This document shows, piece after piece, positions 33,226 to 44,653 of a stretch of 64,000 bases of DNA. Position numbers and translations under genes: made by a program. Numbering within the stretch: position 1 is the first letter of the stretch; each line of letters opens with the position of its first letter. The notes under the pieces were generated by a model. That model ran no database searches. It worked only from the letters and a program-made list of their open reading frames with translations, and was not told where the DNA came from. The DNA comes from UBA6912 sp963792895 (GTDB lineage Bacteria; Actinomycetota; Acidimicrobiia; Spongiisociales; UBA5794), in NCBI GenBank assembly GCA_963792895.1, contig CAWBYA010000007.1:310001-374000 (forward strand), in the 5' to 3' direction.

Positions 33226-34677
33226 ATGCGCAAGCGAGACCGCAGCATGCGCCGGAGCCTCAAGGGGATGTACGTCCCCGAGCACGGTCCCGGTTTCTGG
33301 GACTCCGTTGAGCGAGGCCTCGAGCAGGCTGCAGCGGACGAAGGAGGGGAAGGCGACGACGCCAACCCCGTCCTCGTCCCGTTGAGTCGTCACCGGCGAA
33401 CTCGCGTCTCGCCGTGGCTGGCCGCAGTGGCCGCTGCGGCTGTCGTGCTTGCATCGGGCGGGGTGACGGCGATGGTGTTCCGCAGCGCCGGCGGCAACGA
33501 CACTGCGGGGGACAGGGGATCGGGCCCGACCACGACGGCCGCAGCGGCGGCCCCGGCGACGACCGCGCCCACACCGACGATTCCGGTCGGTCTTGCGCCT
33601 GCTCCGTGGTCGGCCGCAGCCATACCACCGACATCGGTGCCTTCCGTGATCGCCGACGAGTGGGGCATGGCAGAGAACAAGCGGTGGTGCAGCGCGCTCG
33701 CACCCACGGACCTCGGCCTTGCTGCGGCGGCGGCAACGCCAAGGGCAGCCATGTTCGACGGAGGTTGGGGTGTGGCGTGGGATCTCCCCAGCGGTCCCGG
33801 CCAGACGGTCACGGGCGAGGATTGCCCGGACTGCGGACGCTCAGCATTCGGGATCGCCGGCACCGGCCAGGTGGAGGACGCCCAAGTCTTGGTGCGGAGG
33901 CCGACCTCGGTTGCGTGGTCGGACGGCAGCGTTGCGAGCTACGGCACGACGCCGGGGCAGACGACCTCGAAACGCATCGCGACCCTCGTCGTCGCCGGGC
34001 AGGGGTGTGCGTACGAGGTGTGGTCCAACCTGGGTGAGGCCCACCTGGGGCGCCTGGTCGATGGACTTCGCACCGTGCGCGGGCTGCAGGCCGAGCCGGT
34101 GACGATGCGGCGCGCGAGCGATGAGCCGACGGTGACGGAGCGAGCCGTCCCACCCTGGGCGGGGTCTGCGGTGCTCGCATCTGAGGTTGATCCCCTGGTC
34201 TTTGCGCAGTGGAGAGCCCTCGAGATCGAAGGCCAGCAGCTCGTGATCGACGATCTCGGCACAGAGCTGCGCTCCGCCACCATCCGCACGTGGGAGGACG
34301 GCGTGGCATGGGACAACCCGTATGGCCCCGGCCACGACGCAGCCGATCGGCCGTGCGCAGGGTGTGGGCGCGGAGTTGTCGGCATCGGTTGGCAGCCGGT
34401 GAGCCCGGCCGTGACCGTCGACGGTGTGTCGCTGCCGTACCTGCTGGAGTGGTCGGATGGGAGTTGGGCGGAGTACGGCGGCCGTCTCGCGAACCCGGCG
34501 ATCCCGAGGGATCGCGTCGTGTACTTCGATCCCGAGACCGGGGAGGAGACGATGGATGCGTTGCAAGCCATCGTGCACGTCGTCGGTATGAACCAGGACG
34601 TCGTCGTGTGGACCCACCTCGGCGAGGCCCACCTCTTGTACCTCATCGACCAGCTGCGGATCGTCGTTCCCGACTGA
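33226..34677 (+). CDS. single-pass membrane protein with duplicated CxxCGR ectodomain, putative anti-sigma factor
   Basis: 483 residues from ATG 33226 (GTG 33223 also possible). Cytoplasmic N-terminus of about 60 residues (LKGMYVPEHGPGFWDSVERG) lacks the zinc anti-sigma motif. One membrane helix (about 64-86) is followed by a Thr/Ala/Pro linker. The outer part is an internal duplication: unit 1 with WGVAWDLPSGPGQTV, CPDCGRSAFGI and SNLGEAHLGRLVDGLRTV; unit 2 with GVAWDNPYGPGHDA, CAGCGRGVVGIG and THLGEAHLLYLIDQLRIV. The paired cysteines may bind metal or form disulfides as a sensor. The anti-sigma role rests on operon position only. Confidence 0.75.
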   Translation: MRKRDRSMRRSLKGMYVPEHGPGFWDSVERGLEQAAADEGGEGDDANPVLVPLSRHRRTRVSPWLAAVAAAAVVLASGGVTAMVFRSAGGNDTAGDRGSGPTTTAAAAAPATTAPTPTIPVGLAPAPWSAAAIPPTSVPSVIADEWGMAENKRWCSALAPTDLGLAAAAATPRAAMFDGGWGVAWDLPSGPGQTVTGEDCPDCGRSAFGIAGTGQVEDAQVLVRRPTSVAWSDGSVASYGTTPGQTTSKRIATLVVAGQGCAYEVWSNLGEAHLGRLVDGLRTVRGLQAEPVTMRRASDEPTVTERAVPPWAGSAVLASEVDPLVFAQWRALEIEGQQLVIDDLGTELRSATIRTWEDGVAWDNPYGPGHDAADRPCAGCGRGVVGIGWQPVSPAVTVDGVSLPYLLEWSDGSWAEYGGRLANPAIPRDRVVYFDPETGEETMDALQAIVHVVGMNQDVVVWTHLGEAHLLYLIDQLRIVVPD

Positions 34678-34728
34678 GGACGCCGGCCGACGTGCCGCGG
34701 TCCGGCCGCCCAGTATGGTGCGGGCACC

Positions 34729-35196
34729 ATGCACTGGCCTGTGACGTACCGGCGCAAGGTCCGGTACTCGGACACCGATGCCCAGGGCATCGTGTTCAAC
34801 GCCAACTACCTTCGCTACTTCGACGACACGATCACCGACTACTTCGATGCCATTGGGCTTCCGCCCGACGAGTTCACGGCTTCCGGCCACGACATCGTGC
34901 TGGCCCGGGCCGAAGTCGACTACCTGGGGCCTGCGCGCATCGGTGACGTCCTCGTGACAGGCGCTCGGGTTGCGTCAATCGGCACCACCTCGGTGCGCTT
35001 CGCCGTGGAGACACGCAACGAAGGGTCGGGCGCACCGGTCGTTCGTGGCATGCTCGTTCAGGTGGTCGTCGACGCAGCGACGTTCGAGAAGAAGCCGGTC
35101 CCCGTGTTCTTCATCGAGGCCATGGAGCGGCTGCAGGGCCCGCTCGGGGACCAAACCTCGCCGCCGGCCTCAGCCGAGCGGTTTCGGCGTCCCTAG
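34729..35196 (+). CDS. acyl-CoA thioesterase, 4HBT hotdog fold
   Basis: 155 residues with the 4-hydroxybenzoyl-CoA thioesterase pattern: VRYSDTDAQGIVFNANYLRYF (first part at about 11-24, with the catalytic Asp), a long helix, LARAEVDYLGPARIGDVL and VRGMLVQVVVDA. It probably hydrolyses acyl-CoA thioesters. A hydrophilic tail of about 20 residues follows the fold. The last 27 bp overlap the 3' end of the convergent NADH dehydrogenase gene. Confidence 0.92.
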   Translation: MHWPVTYRRKVRYSDTDAQGIVFNANYLRYFDDTITDYFDAIGLPPDEFTASGHDIVLARAEVDYLGPARIGDVLVTGARVASIGTTSVRFAVETRNEGSGAPVVRGMLVQVVVDAATFEKKPVPVFFIEAMERLQGPLGDQTSPPASAERFRRP

Positions 35197-36451
35197 CGAC
35201 CCGAGCTGCGAGACATCGCGCGGGAACAGCAGCGACATCGTCCAATCGCTCACCACTCGAGACTTGCGGGCGAGTCCCGGCATCATCAGCAGGTGGTAGG
35301 AGCGCCCCATCCACCAGGCCAGCGGCCCGGTGAACGTGAAGCGACGCACCTGGGCCGTGCCCTGCCACTTGCCGAGCGTCACCGCCAGGCCGCGGGTCCG
35401 GTATGTGAAGCGGGCGGGCTCGCCTGCACCGAGCGACGCGGCGATGTTGGCGGCGGCGACATAGCCCTCCCGCAGTGCGTGCTGGGCCGTGCCTGGGGCC
35501 AGGCCGCCTTCAGGATCCGGCACCGCAGCGAAGTCGCCCACCGCATAGAGATCGTGATGGCCTTCGATGCGCAGCTGGTCGTCGACCGGCACGGCGCCCC
35601 GATCCGTGACGGGGAGTCCCCACTTCTCGGCCACCGGTGCCGGTCGCTGCCCTGCCGTCCACACGATCGTGCCGGACGGGTACGGGGGCGACCGAGTCGC
35701 CGGACAGCGCCACCGTGCCACCGGTGCAGCTCTCGAGGCGAGTCCCGAGGTGCACCTCGATGCCGCGTCGGCGCAGTACCCGCTCGGTGAACGAAGCGAG
35801 TCGAGGGTGAAGCCCCGGCAACAGCGTGTCCTGGGCCTCGACGAGTACCCACCTGAAGTCCTGCATTCGGAGTGTCGGGTAGCGCCGGACGGCGTCACGA
35901 GCGAGTGACTCGAGCTCGGCGATGGCCTCGACCCCCGCATACCCGCCACCTACGAAGGTGAACGTGAGGGCGCGTTCGCGATCCTCTCGATCCTTCTCCG
36001 CTTCGGCGACGTCGAGTTGGTGGAGCACCCGGTTGCGCAGCCAGATCGCATCGGCCAGCGTCTTGAAACCGACGGCCTCGTCGAGCAGACCCGGGATCGG
36101 GAACGTGGTCGGGATCGATCCGGGCGACAGCAGTGCCGACCGGAACTCGATGTGGTGGATCTCCCCTCCGATCGAACGGGCGGTCGCCGTCTTGGCTGCG
36201 GGGTCGAACTCGACGATATCGCCGATGAGCAAGTCGGTGCGGGTGAGCAGCTCGCGCAGCGGGATGACGGCGTGACGGGGTTCGAGGGTGCCTGAGGCCG
36301 CCTCGGGGAGGAGCGGCGAGAAGAGCATGAAGCTCTCGGGCGCCACGAGCAGCACTCGCTCGTTTCGGTTCCGCAGCAGCTCCTCGAGCCGGCGAGCGCC
36401 GAGAGCGCCGCCGAACCCGCCACCGACCACGAGCACGTCATACCACGACAC
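35170..36451 (-). pseudogene. type II NADH dehydrogenase-like FAD oxidoreductase, frameshifted
   Basis: The first 253 residues read from ATG 36451 (VVGGGFGGALGARRLEELL at the FAD site, FTFVGGGYAGVEAIAELE at the NAD site, up to ALSGDSVAP). The C-terminal part continues in another frame (YPSGTIVWTAGQRP, HDLYAVGDFAAVPD, AQHALREGYVAAANIAASLG) to 35170. The break coincides with a run of five G on the plus strand (35684-35688), and removal of one base restores a single protein of about 426 residues with the expected GDxA flavin motif. A homopolymer sequencing error is the simplest explanation. If intact, it oxidises NADH to quinone at the membrane. Confidence 0.88.
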
Positions 36452-36716
36452 GTGAGCAGGCTAGGGCCCGTGGACCACTGCGGTTGCGGTTCGGTGCTAC
36501 GACTCGTTCGTGTCGCTGCCGGTCAGCGGCGACGACGGCCGAGCGGCTTGCCAGGCGGATCGAGGAGTACGGAACACGATGCCCTCACCGGCGTCATGCG
36601 GGCGCGGGGAGCAATCGCGAGAAAGCAGCCGTCTGCTCCCCTATCGCAGATGGTCGCTGTGTAGATTCGGCGCGAGGAGGGTTCAGATCGAACCCGGGGA
36701 ACATGAAGGGGGAACG

Positions 36717-37196
36717 ATGCGACGCAGGTTGCTCACCGTTCTGTTGGCTTTGGCGATGTTCGCCGCGCTTCCGGTGGGGGCCGCCCTCGCCAAACCGGCG
36801 GCGACCGTCTACCAGATGAAGACCTACGAGGTCAGCACTGGGGTCGCGCCGGATGGAGCGCTCCTCGCAGAGGGGACGTATCGATTCATGCTCAACGGCG
36901 TCGTCGTCGAAGAGGGCACGACGTCTGCGGCCTACTACGTCGATGCGACCGGCACCGCCGTCGAGTGCTACCGGACGTACACGTCGCCGGACGGCGAAAC
37001 CGTGGAGATGCTGGGGATCGCCAGGCTCGTCGGCTCCGATGAGGCGACGGGAGCCCAACTCTGGCATACCAAGTTCCGTCAGATCGGCGGCTCGGTGCAC
37101 ATCCCGCTGGTCACGGCGAAGGGTGCCACGACCACGACGGGCACGGACACCGGGTTCATCCTGAGCGAGACCGCGAAGTGGTACCTCGAGGGCTGA
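36717..37196 (+). CDS. hypothetical secreted protein
   Basis: 159 residues from ATG 36717, with AAGGGGGA four bases upstream. A signal peptide is evident (MRRRLLTVLLALAMFAALPV, cleavage near GAALAKP). The mature part is beta-rich (TYRFMLNGVVVEEGTTSAAY, TSPDGETVEMLGIARLV, SVHIPLVTAKG, FILSETAKWYLEG). No family is recognised. The 265 bp upstream hold only short hairpins, one with an 8-bp stem (36606-36613 with 36634-36641), and another GGGTTC/GAACCC pair just before the ribosome site. Confidence 0.7.
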   Translation: MRRRLLTVLLALAMFAALPVGAALAKPAATVYQMKTYEVSTGVAPDGALLAEGTYRFMLNGVVVEEGTTSAAYYVDATGTAVECYRTYTSPDGETVEMLGIARLVGSDEATGAQLWHTKFRQIGGSVHIPLVTAKGATTTTGTDTGFILSETAKWYLEG

Positions 37197-37277
37197 GCTG
37201 ACAGGGGGCGCAGCCGGCCGCCGCGCTGCGCCCCCCCATCAGCGGGACGGATCGGGTACGCTAGGACCGCCGACCAC

Positions 37278-37454
37278 GTCGTGCGGGAGAGACCGGGCTG
37301 CACGCCCGGCGCCGAAGGAGCAACCGCCCCGGGAATCTCTCAGGCACCCGTACCGCACGACCGAGGCGCATCTGGAGAGCGGGCCGCGACCGGCCCCGCC
37401 GAAGGGGAAAGCCGGCTCCTGCGCCGGTGAATCTCTCAGGCAACCGTGACAGAT
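37278..37454 (+). promoter_or_regulatory. tandem glycine riboswitch (gcvT motif)
   Basis: Two consecutive aptamers. The first spans 37278-37361 with closing stem GTCGTGCGG/CCGCACGAC and the diagnostic GGGAGAGACC, GCCGAAGGAGCAA and AATCTCTCAGGCA. The second spans about 37370-37454 with GGAGAGC, GCCGAAGGGGAAA and AATCTCTCAGGCAACCGTGAC. It lies 55 bp before gcvP and should switch on glycine cleavage when glycine is high. Confidence 0.97.
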
Positions 37455-37508
37455 CGGGGTGGAGGAGGGCACACGCCTTCGCCGCCGAACGTACACGAGG
37501 AGCCGCAG

Positions 37509-40373
<2,865 letters not shown>

Positions 40374-40942
40374 GCCCCGGCCGATGATCCACCCCCTCGA
40401 GCGTTGAGTTGCGCGAGACGCCAGATGGTCCGTTCGTTCGCCCGCCTCACAGGGAGGAGACGCCCGAGCCGAACGCTCCGGTCGAGGATGGTGGTTCGTT
40501 GAGCTGTGTGACCTTGGGACCCTCCCGACCCGGCATGCGGCCGGGCCTCCCTTCCCAGACAACTGTCAGCGATGGTCCGGAACACCTGGTAGGGACGTAT
40601 CCGATCCGCGGCGCAATGGAGGGGAAACGAGAACGGAAGGGGAAGCCTGGGCACCTGTCCCGTGAATCCTCGTCGCGCCGCCGCAACGCACCAGATCCGG
40701 AGCTCGGCACCCCAACCCGCCAAGCGTGGATTGAATCAAAGCTACAGGGAACCCAGAGGGAGCGGAGACTCGGGAGGGAGGTGAATGCGGGGCACGAGTG
40801 CCGCACACGCTCCTAGACCGTCGCGTTGGCGCGGGACAACAGCGCCGGAACTCCGCGCACGCCGTAAGCTCATGCCCCCTCATCCCGGCCGACGCCGGGG
40901 CGGCTCGCGTTGGGCGCGAGATGTCTCGAAGTGGAGGAACTC
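40374..40942 (+). other. 569-bp stretch without a credible gene; probable structured RNA
   Basis: Open frames exist on both strands but neither has a ribosome site or a recognisable protein pattern. Several stems are visible: CCCGGC/GCCGGG (40529-40534 with 40540-40545) inside an outer CTTGGGA/TCCCAG pair (to 40558), GCGGCGC/GCGCCGC (40608-40614 with 40675-40681), and GGCA/TGCC (40791-40802). Purine-rich single-stranded patches lie between them. The look is that of a large non-coding RNA or a remnant of a group II intron, but no domain V or catalytic core could be identified. The strand is uncertain. Confidence 0.4.
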
Positions 40943-41851
40943 GTGACCGTTCGGGCTCGATCCGTGCTCAGCACGTCGGCCGGCACCAACCAAGGTGCCT
41001 TCGGGCTTCCCGAGTGGGGCTTGTTCTGGTCGATCGGGATCATCTGGGGGTCGTCGTTCCTCTTCATGGCGATCGGGCTCGAGGCGTTCTCGCCCGGCCT
41101 CATCACGTGGATGCGGGTGGGGCTCGGCGGCGCGGTGCTCGCTCTCGTCCCGCGGGCAAGGCGGCCCGTCGCCCGCGAAGACTGGCCCCGGCTCATTGCG
41201 CTCTCACTGTTCTGGGTTGGGATCCCGTTCACCCTGTTCCCGATTGCCCAACAGTGGATCAGCTCTGCAGTGACCGGCATGCTCAACGGAGCGATGCCGA
41301 TCTTCGCTGCCGTCGTTGCGTCGGTCATGCTCGGCCGGCTCCCCCGCGGCGCCCAGCTCTTCGGCCTCGTCGTCGGGTTCGGCGGCGTGGTTGCGGTGAG
41401 TCTTCCGTCGATCGGTGAGGGCGAGACTCAGGCGCTCGGCGTTGCCCTCGTGCTGCTGGCGACCGTGTGCTACGGGCTCGCCGTCAACATCGCGGCGCCC
41501 ATCCAGCAGCGCTACGGATCGCTTCCGGTGATGGCCCGGATGCTCGGTCTCGCTTCGATCTGGACTGCCCCGTACGGCGTCGTAGGACTGGTCGACTCAT
41601 CGTTCGCCTGGGATTCCCTCATCGCCGTCGCCGTCGCCGGAGTCTTCGGAACCGGCATTGCGTTCGTCATCATGGGCACACTCGTCGGGAAGGTGGGTTC
41701 GACCCGGGCATCGTTCATCACCTACGTGATCCCCGTGGTTGCGCTCGTCCTTGGCGTCGTGTTTCGCAACGATCGAGTCACGACTGTTGCCGTGTTCGGC
41801 GTGGTGCTCGTCATCGCAGGTGCCCTGCTTGCCTCCCGTCGGGAGACGTGA
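40943..41851 (+). CDS. EamA/DMT superfamily transporter
   Basis: 302 residues from GTG 40943 with GGAGGA four bases upstream. Ten membrane helices in two EamA repeats (WSIGIIWGSSFLFMAIGLEA; LLATVCYGLAVNIAAPIQQR). The substrate is unknown. It lies 73 bp before rpiA and may be co-transcribed with it. Confidence 0.9.
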   Translation: MTVRARSVLSTSAGTNQGAFGLPEWGLFWSIGIIWGSSFLFMAIGLEAFSPGLITWMRVGLGGAVLALVPRARRPVAREDWPRLIALSLFWVGIPFTLFPIAQQWISSAVTGMLNGAMPIFAAVVASVMLGRLPRGAQLFGLVVGFGGVVAVSLPSIGEGETQALGVALVLLATVCYGLAVNIAAPIQQRYGSLPVMARMLGLASIWTAPYGVVGLVDSSFAWDSLIAVAVAGVFGTGIAFVIMGTLVGKVGSTRASFITYVIPVVALVLGVVFRNDRVTTVAVFGVVLVIAGALLASRRET

Positions 41852-41924
41852 CCGGCACTGCAACAGGCTCGAGCCGATACCCTGTGGCGTGCGCTACGCC
41901 GACGTTCACAGAGAGGTCTTGCCC

Positions 41925-42608
41925 GTGCCCGACATCGAACGCTTCAAGCAGGCTGCTGCGGTTGCTGCCCTCGAGCGGATCCAGCCGGGGATGGTCATCG
42001 GGCTCGGGACCGGCTCTACGGCTCGCTACTTCATCGAAGAGCTCGGTGAGCGGTTGCGGCAGCGCCGTCTCGCCGGCGTCACCGGCGTTCCAACGTCGGA
42101 GGAGACTGCTGCCCTCGCCGTGCAGCTCGGCATCCCCCTCACGGGGGTGGGGCAGAGCCCGATCGCGTTCGCTTTCGACGGGGCAGATGAGATCACGCCG
42201 GGGCTTGCACTCACCAAGGGCGGCGGCGGCGCCCTGTTGCGGGAGAAGATCGTGGCCGGCGCGGCGCTGCGGTTCGTTGTCATCGCCGACGAGTCGAAGC
42301 TCGTCGACCGGCTCGGCACGCAACACGCGATACCAATCGAGGTGTCGACGTTTGGCGTGCGCGGGACCATGGATCATCTCCGTCGATTTGGCAACCCGAC
42401 ACTGCGGGTCGCCACCGGGGAGCCGTTCGTGACCGACAGCGGCAACTACATCGTCGACCTCCAGGTCGAGCCGATCGATCACCCGGCGCGCTTCAACGAA
42501 TTGGTATCGACCGTGCCGGGCGTCCTGGAAACCGGGATCTTCGTGGGCATCGCCGACGAAGCCCTCATCGCGGGACCTGCGGGCGTGCGACACGTCTATC
42601 CCCGCTGA
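41925..42608 (+). CDS. rpiA: ribose-5-phosphate isomerase A
   Basis: 227 residues from GTG 41925. It interconverts ribose-5-phosphate and ribulose-5-phosphate in the pentose phosphate pathway. Signatures: GLGTGSTARYFIEELGERL (about 24-42), AFDGADEITPGLALTKGGGG (about 82-101, with the catalytic acids and lysine), ALLREKIVA and GPAGVRHVYPR at the C-terminus. An in-frame GTG at 41889 would add 12 residues; the chosen start has AGAGG about nine bases upstream. Confidence 0.96.
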   Translation: MPDIERFKQAAAVAALERIQPGMVIGLGTGSTARYFIEELGERLRQRRLAGVTGVPTSEETAALAVQLGIPLTGVGQSPIAFAFDGADEITPGLALTKGGGGALLREKIVAGAALRFVVIADESKLVDRLGTQHAIPIEVSTFGVRGTMDHLRRFGNPTLRVATGEPFVTDSGNYIVDLQVEPIDHPARFNELVSTVPGVLETGIFVGIADEALIAGPAGVRHVYPR

Positions 42609-42609
42609 G

Positions 42610-43026
42610 GTGCCGGCCTTCCTGGCTGGTGTCGTGGTCGGTGCAGCGATCGCTGCGGTGATCGGCGGGCCGCTGGCCGTGCGGGTGTCGGCCCGGCTCG
42701 AGGCGCGGTGGGACCGCGCCGGCCAATCCTCTACGTCGGGGCGCGATGCGATGATCGGCCGCCTCGCCGCAGACGAGGCCTTGTTCAGCGCCTACCTGCG
42801 CCAGTTCTGGACATGGGCCGCAGTCGTGGCCGGGGGCGTCGCTTCCTTGGTCGCCGGTGCCGCGTTCCTGGTGTGGGCGCTCGTGCTGCGTGGTGCCGAG
42901 CCTGCCGCAGGAGTCGTTGCGGCGCTGGCCTCGCCGCTGGCCGCGGGTGCCGCGATCTTCTGGGTGCGCAAGCTGATCCAGAAGCGCCGTGTCGTCCGTC
43001 AGGTCTACGTGCGTAGGCTCGGCTGA
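42610..43026 (+). CDS. hypothetical membrane protein
   Basis: 138 residues from GTG 42610, one base after the rpiA stop, so translation is coupled to rpiA. Three hydrophobic segments (about 3-24, 68-90, 95-115) surround a hydrophilic middle (RLEARWDRAGQSSTSGRD). The C-terminus is basic (RKLIQKRRVVRQVYVRRLG). No family is recognised. It converges on the amidase gene with four bases between stops. Confidence 0.7.
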   Translation: MPAFLAGVVVGAAIAAVIGGPLAVRVSARLEARWDRAGQSSTSGRDAMIGRLAADEALFSAYLRQFWTWAAVVAGGVASLVAGAAFLVWALVLRGAEPAAGVVAALASPLAAGAAIFWVRKLIQKRRVVRQVYVRRLG

Positions 43027-43030
43027 CCTG

Positions 43031-44533
43031 TCACGCAGGTGTCGGCGGCCGCTTGTCGAACCACGGGTGAGCGCGTTCGAGCTGGCCCGCGAGTTGAAAC
43101 AGCATCGCCTCGTCGCCGTGGCGGCCGACGAAGTGCGAGCCGATGGGCAAGCCCGCTTCGTTCCAGGCGAGCGGCACCGACATGGCAGGGAACCCGGAGA
43201 AGTTGGCGATCGGAGTGAAGGGGACGTAGCGGCCCAGGTCATCCTCGAGGTCATCGAAGGGGATCGTCTGATCGATCTCGCCGATGCGCTTCGGTGGCGC
43301 TCCGAGCGTCGGGGAGAGCAGGACGTCGTACTCCGTGAGGAACTCGCCGAGCGTGTAGGACGCTGCCTGGAGTGTGGTCGTTGCCAACAGGACGTCGCCC
43401 GGCGTGAGGTCGAGTGCCTTGTCCACCAGGGCAAGCGTGAACGGCTCGAAGGAGTCCCGACCGCCTCGCCGCTTGTCCAGCCTGGCGACGGCCCTCATGG
43501 TCCGCACGTCGCCCAGAATGCGGCGGAGCGCTTTGCCGCCGGTGCGCTGCTCGACGACATCGAGGATCTGGAGGAAGCCGGCCTGCGGCATGGCCTTCCA
43601 CCAGGTCAGGAACGCCGCGGCAACGGCATCCCCGTCGAGCGTTGGGCGGGCCTCCTCGACGTGATGTCCCAGTGCCTCCAGGAGGAAGACTGTGTTCGAG
43701 ACGGCGGCGGCACAATCAGCGTGGACCGGTTGGCCGGTGAAGTCGTGCACCGTGAATGCAACACGAAGTGGGGGAGGGTCGACCGCCGCGTGGTCCCGGT
43801 AGGGCGCTCGTGGGGGCGGAGCGGTGAAGCGTGCTCCCGGCACGTAGCCGCTCACCGCATCGAGCAGCGCTGCAGAGTCCCTGACCGACCGGCTCACGCA
43901 GAACGATGTCGACACGAAGTCCGACGGCACCGGCGGGTAGAGCGGGACGCGTCCCCGTGTCGGTTTCATGCCGAACAAGCCGCAGGCAGAAGCCGGTATA
44001 CGAATCGAACCACCACCGTCGCTTGCATGCGCCATGGGCACGATGCCGGCGGCCACTGCCGCAGCCGCACCGCCGCTCGATCCGCCGGACGAGTGATCCA
44101 GGTCCCACGGGTTGCGGGTGGGCCCATAGAGGGCCGGCTCGGTTGTGGGGAGGAGGCCGAACTCAGGTGTGTTGGTGCGGCCGAGCGAGTTCAATCCTGC
44201 GCGACGGAAGCGGTGGATCACCTCGGGCGTCAGGTCGGCCCGGTAGTCGCGGAAGAAGACCGAGCCCATCCCAAGCGGCTCGCCGGCCTCGGGGGTCAAG
44301 TCCTTGATGAGGAACGGTACGCCGCCGAAAGGAGCATCACCCGTCCACGAGGCGGCGTGGCGCCGTGCCGCGTCGAGCCGGAGGCTGATGACGGCGTTGA
44401 TCGCCGAGTTCGTGCGTTCGATGCGGTGTGCCGCCGCCTCGACGAGTTCGAGCGCAGACATCCGACCGCTGCGTACCAGAGCGGCGAGCGCCAAGGCATC
44501 GTATGCCTCGTACTCTGGAAACGGATCAACCAA
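43031..44533 (-). CDS. amidase signature family hydrolase
   Basis: 500 residues from TTG 44533, which has AGGGGG upstream and gives VDPFPEYEAYDALALAALV as the N-terminus; no ATG fits as well. The Ser-cisSer-Lys triad is present: Lys in GVPFLIKDLTPE, cis-Ser in DGGGSIRIPASACG and nucleophile context in DHSSGGSSGGAAAAVAAG. The family hydrolyses amides such as acetamide analogues, fatty amides or amino-acid amides. This gene lacks gatB or gatC neighbours and differs from GatA in the C-terminal part, so tRNA amidation is unlikely. The substrate is unknown. Confidence 0.92.
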   Translation of the reverse strand: MVDPFPEYEAYDALALAALVRSGRMSALELVEAAAHRIERTNSAINAVISLRLDAARRHAASWTGDAPFGGVPFLIKDLTPEAGEPLGMGSVFFRDYRADLTPEVIHRFRRAGLNSLGRTNTPEFGLLPTTEPALYGPTRNPWDLDHSSGGSSGGAAAAVAAGIVPMAHASDGGGSIRIPASACGLFGMKPTRGRVPLYPPVPSDFVSTSFCVSRSVRDSAALLDAVSGYVPGARFTAPPPRAPYRDHAAVDPPPLRVAFTVHDFTGQPVHADCAAAVSNTVFLLEALGHHVEEARPTLDGDAVAAAFLTWWKAMPQAGFLQILDVVEQRTGGKALRRILGDVRTMRAVARLDKRRGGRDSFEPFTLALVDKALDLTPGDVLLATTTLQAASYTLGEFLTEYDVLLSPTLGAPPKRIGEIDQTIPFDDLEDDLGRYVPFTPIANFSGFPAMSVPLAWNEAGLPIGSHFVGRHGDEAMLFQLAGQLERAHPWFDKRPPTPA

Positions 44534-44653
44534 CGCGCCCCCTTGCAGCGGGCTCAATCTACCGGGCAATCGCGACCCATCGGCTACGGTCGGGGTCGCG
44601 CCTGTGCCGCTCGGCATTGCGCTGCCTCGAAGGCGCTCGATGGGAGGTCCCGG

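Noticed and set aside
32566..33393. Long N-terminal extension of the MBL-fold protein (270 residues)
   Set aside because: The extension lies opposite the sigma factor gene, and ATG 32565 with GAGGAG fits the normal start of the fold.
36679..36700. tRNA T-arm-like GGGTTC/GAACCC hairpin
   Set aside because: No acceptor, D or anticodon arms can be paired around it. It is a short stem in the leader of the secreted-protein gene.
40409..40816. 135-residue open frame on the plus strand (and a similar one on the minus strand)
   Set aside because: Arg/Pro/Ser-rich composition, no ribosome site, and equally good frames on both strands. The segment looks like RNA rather than protein.
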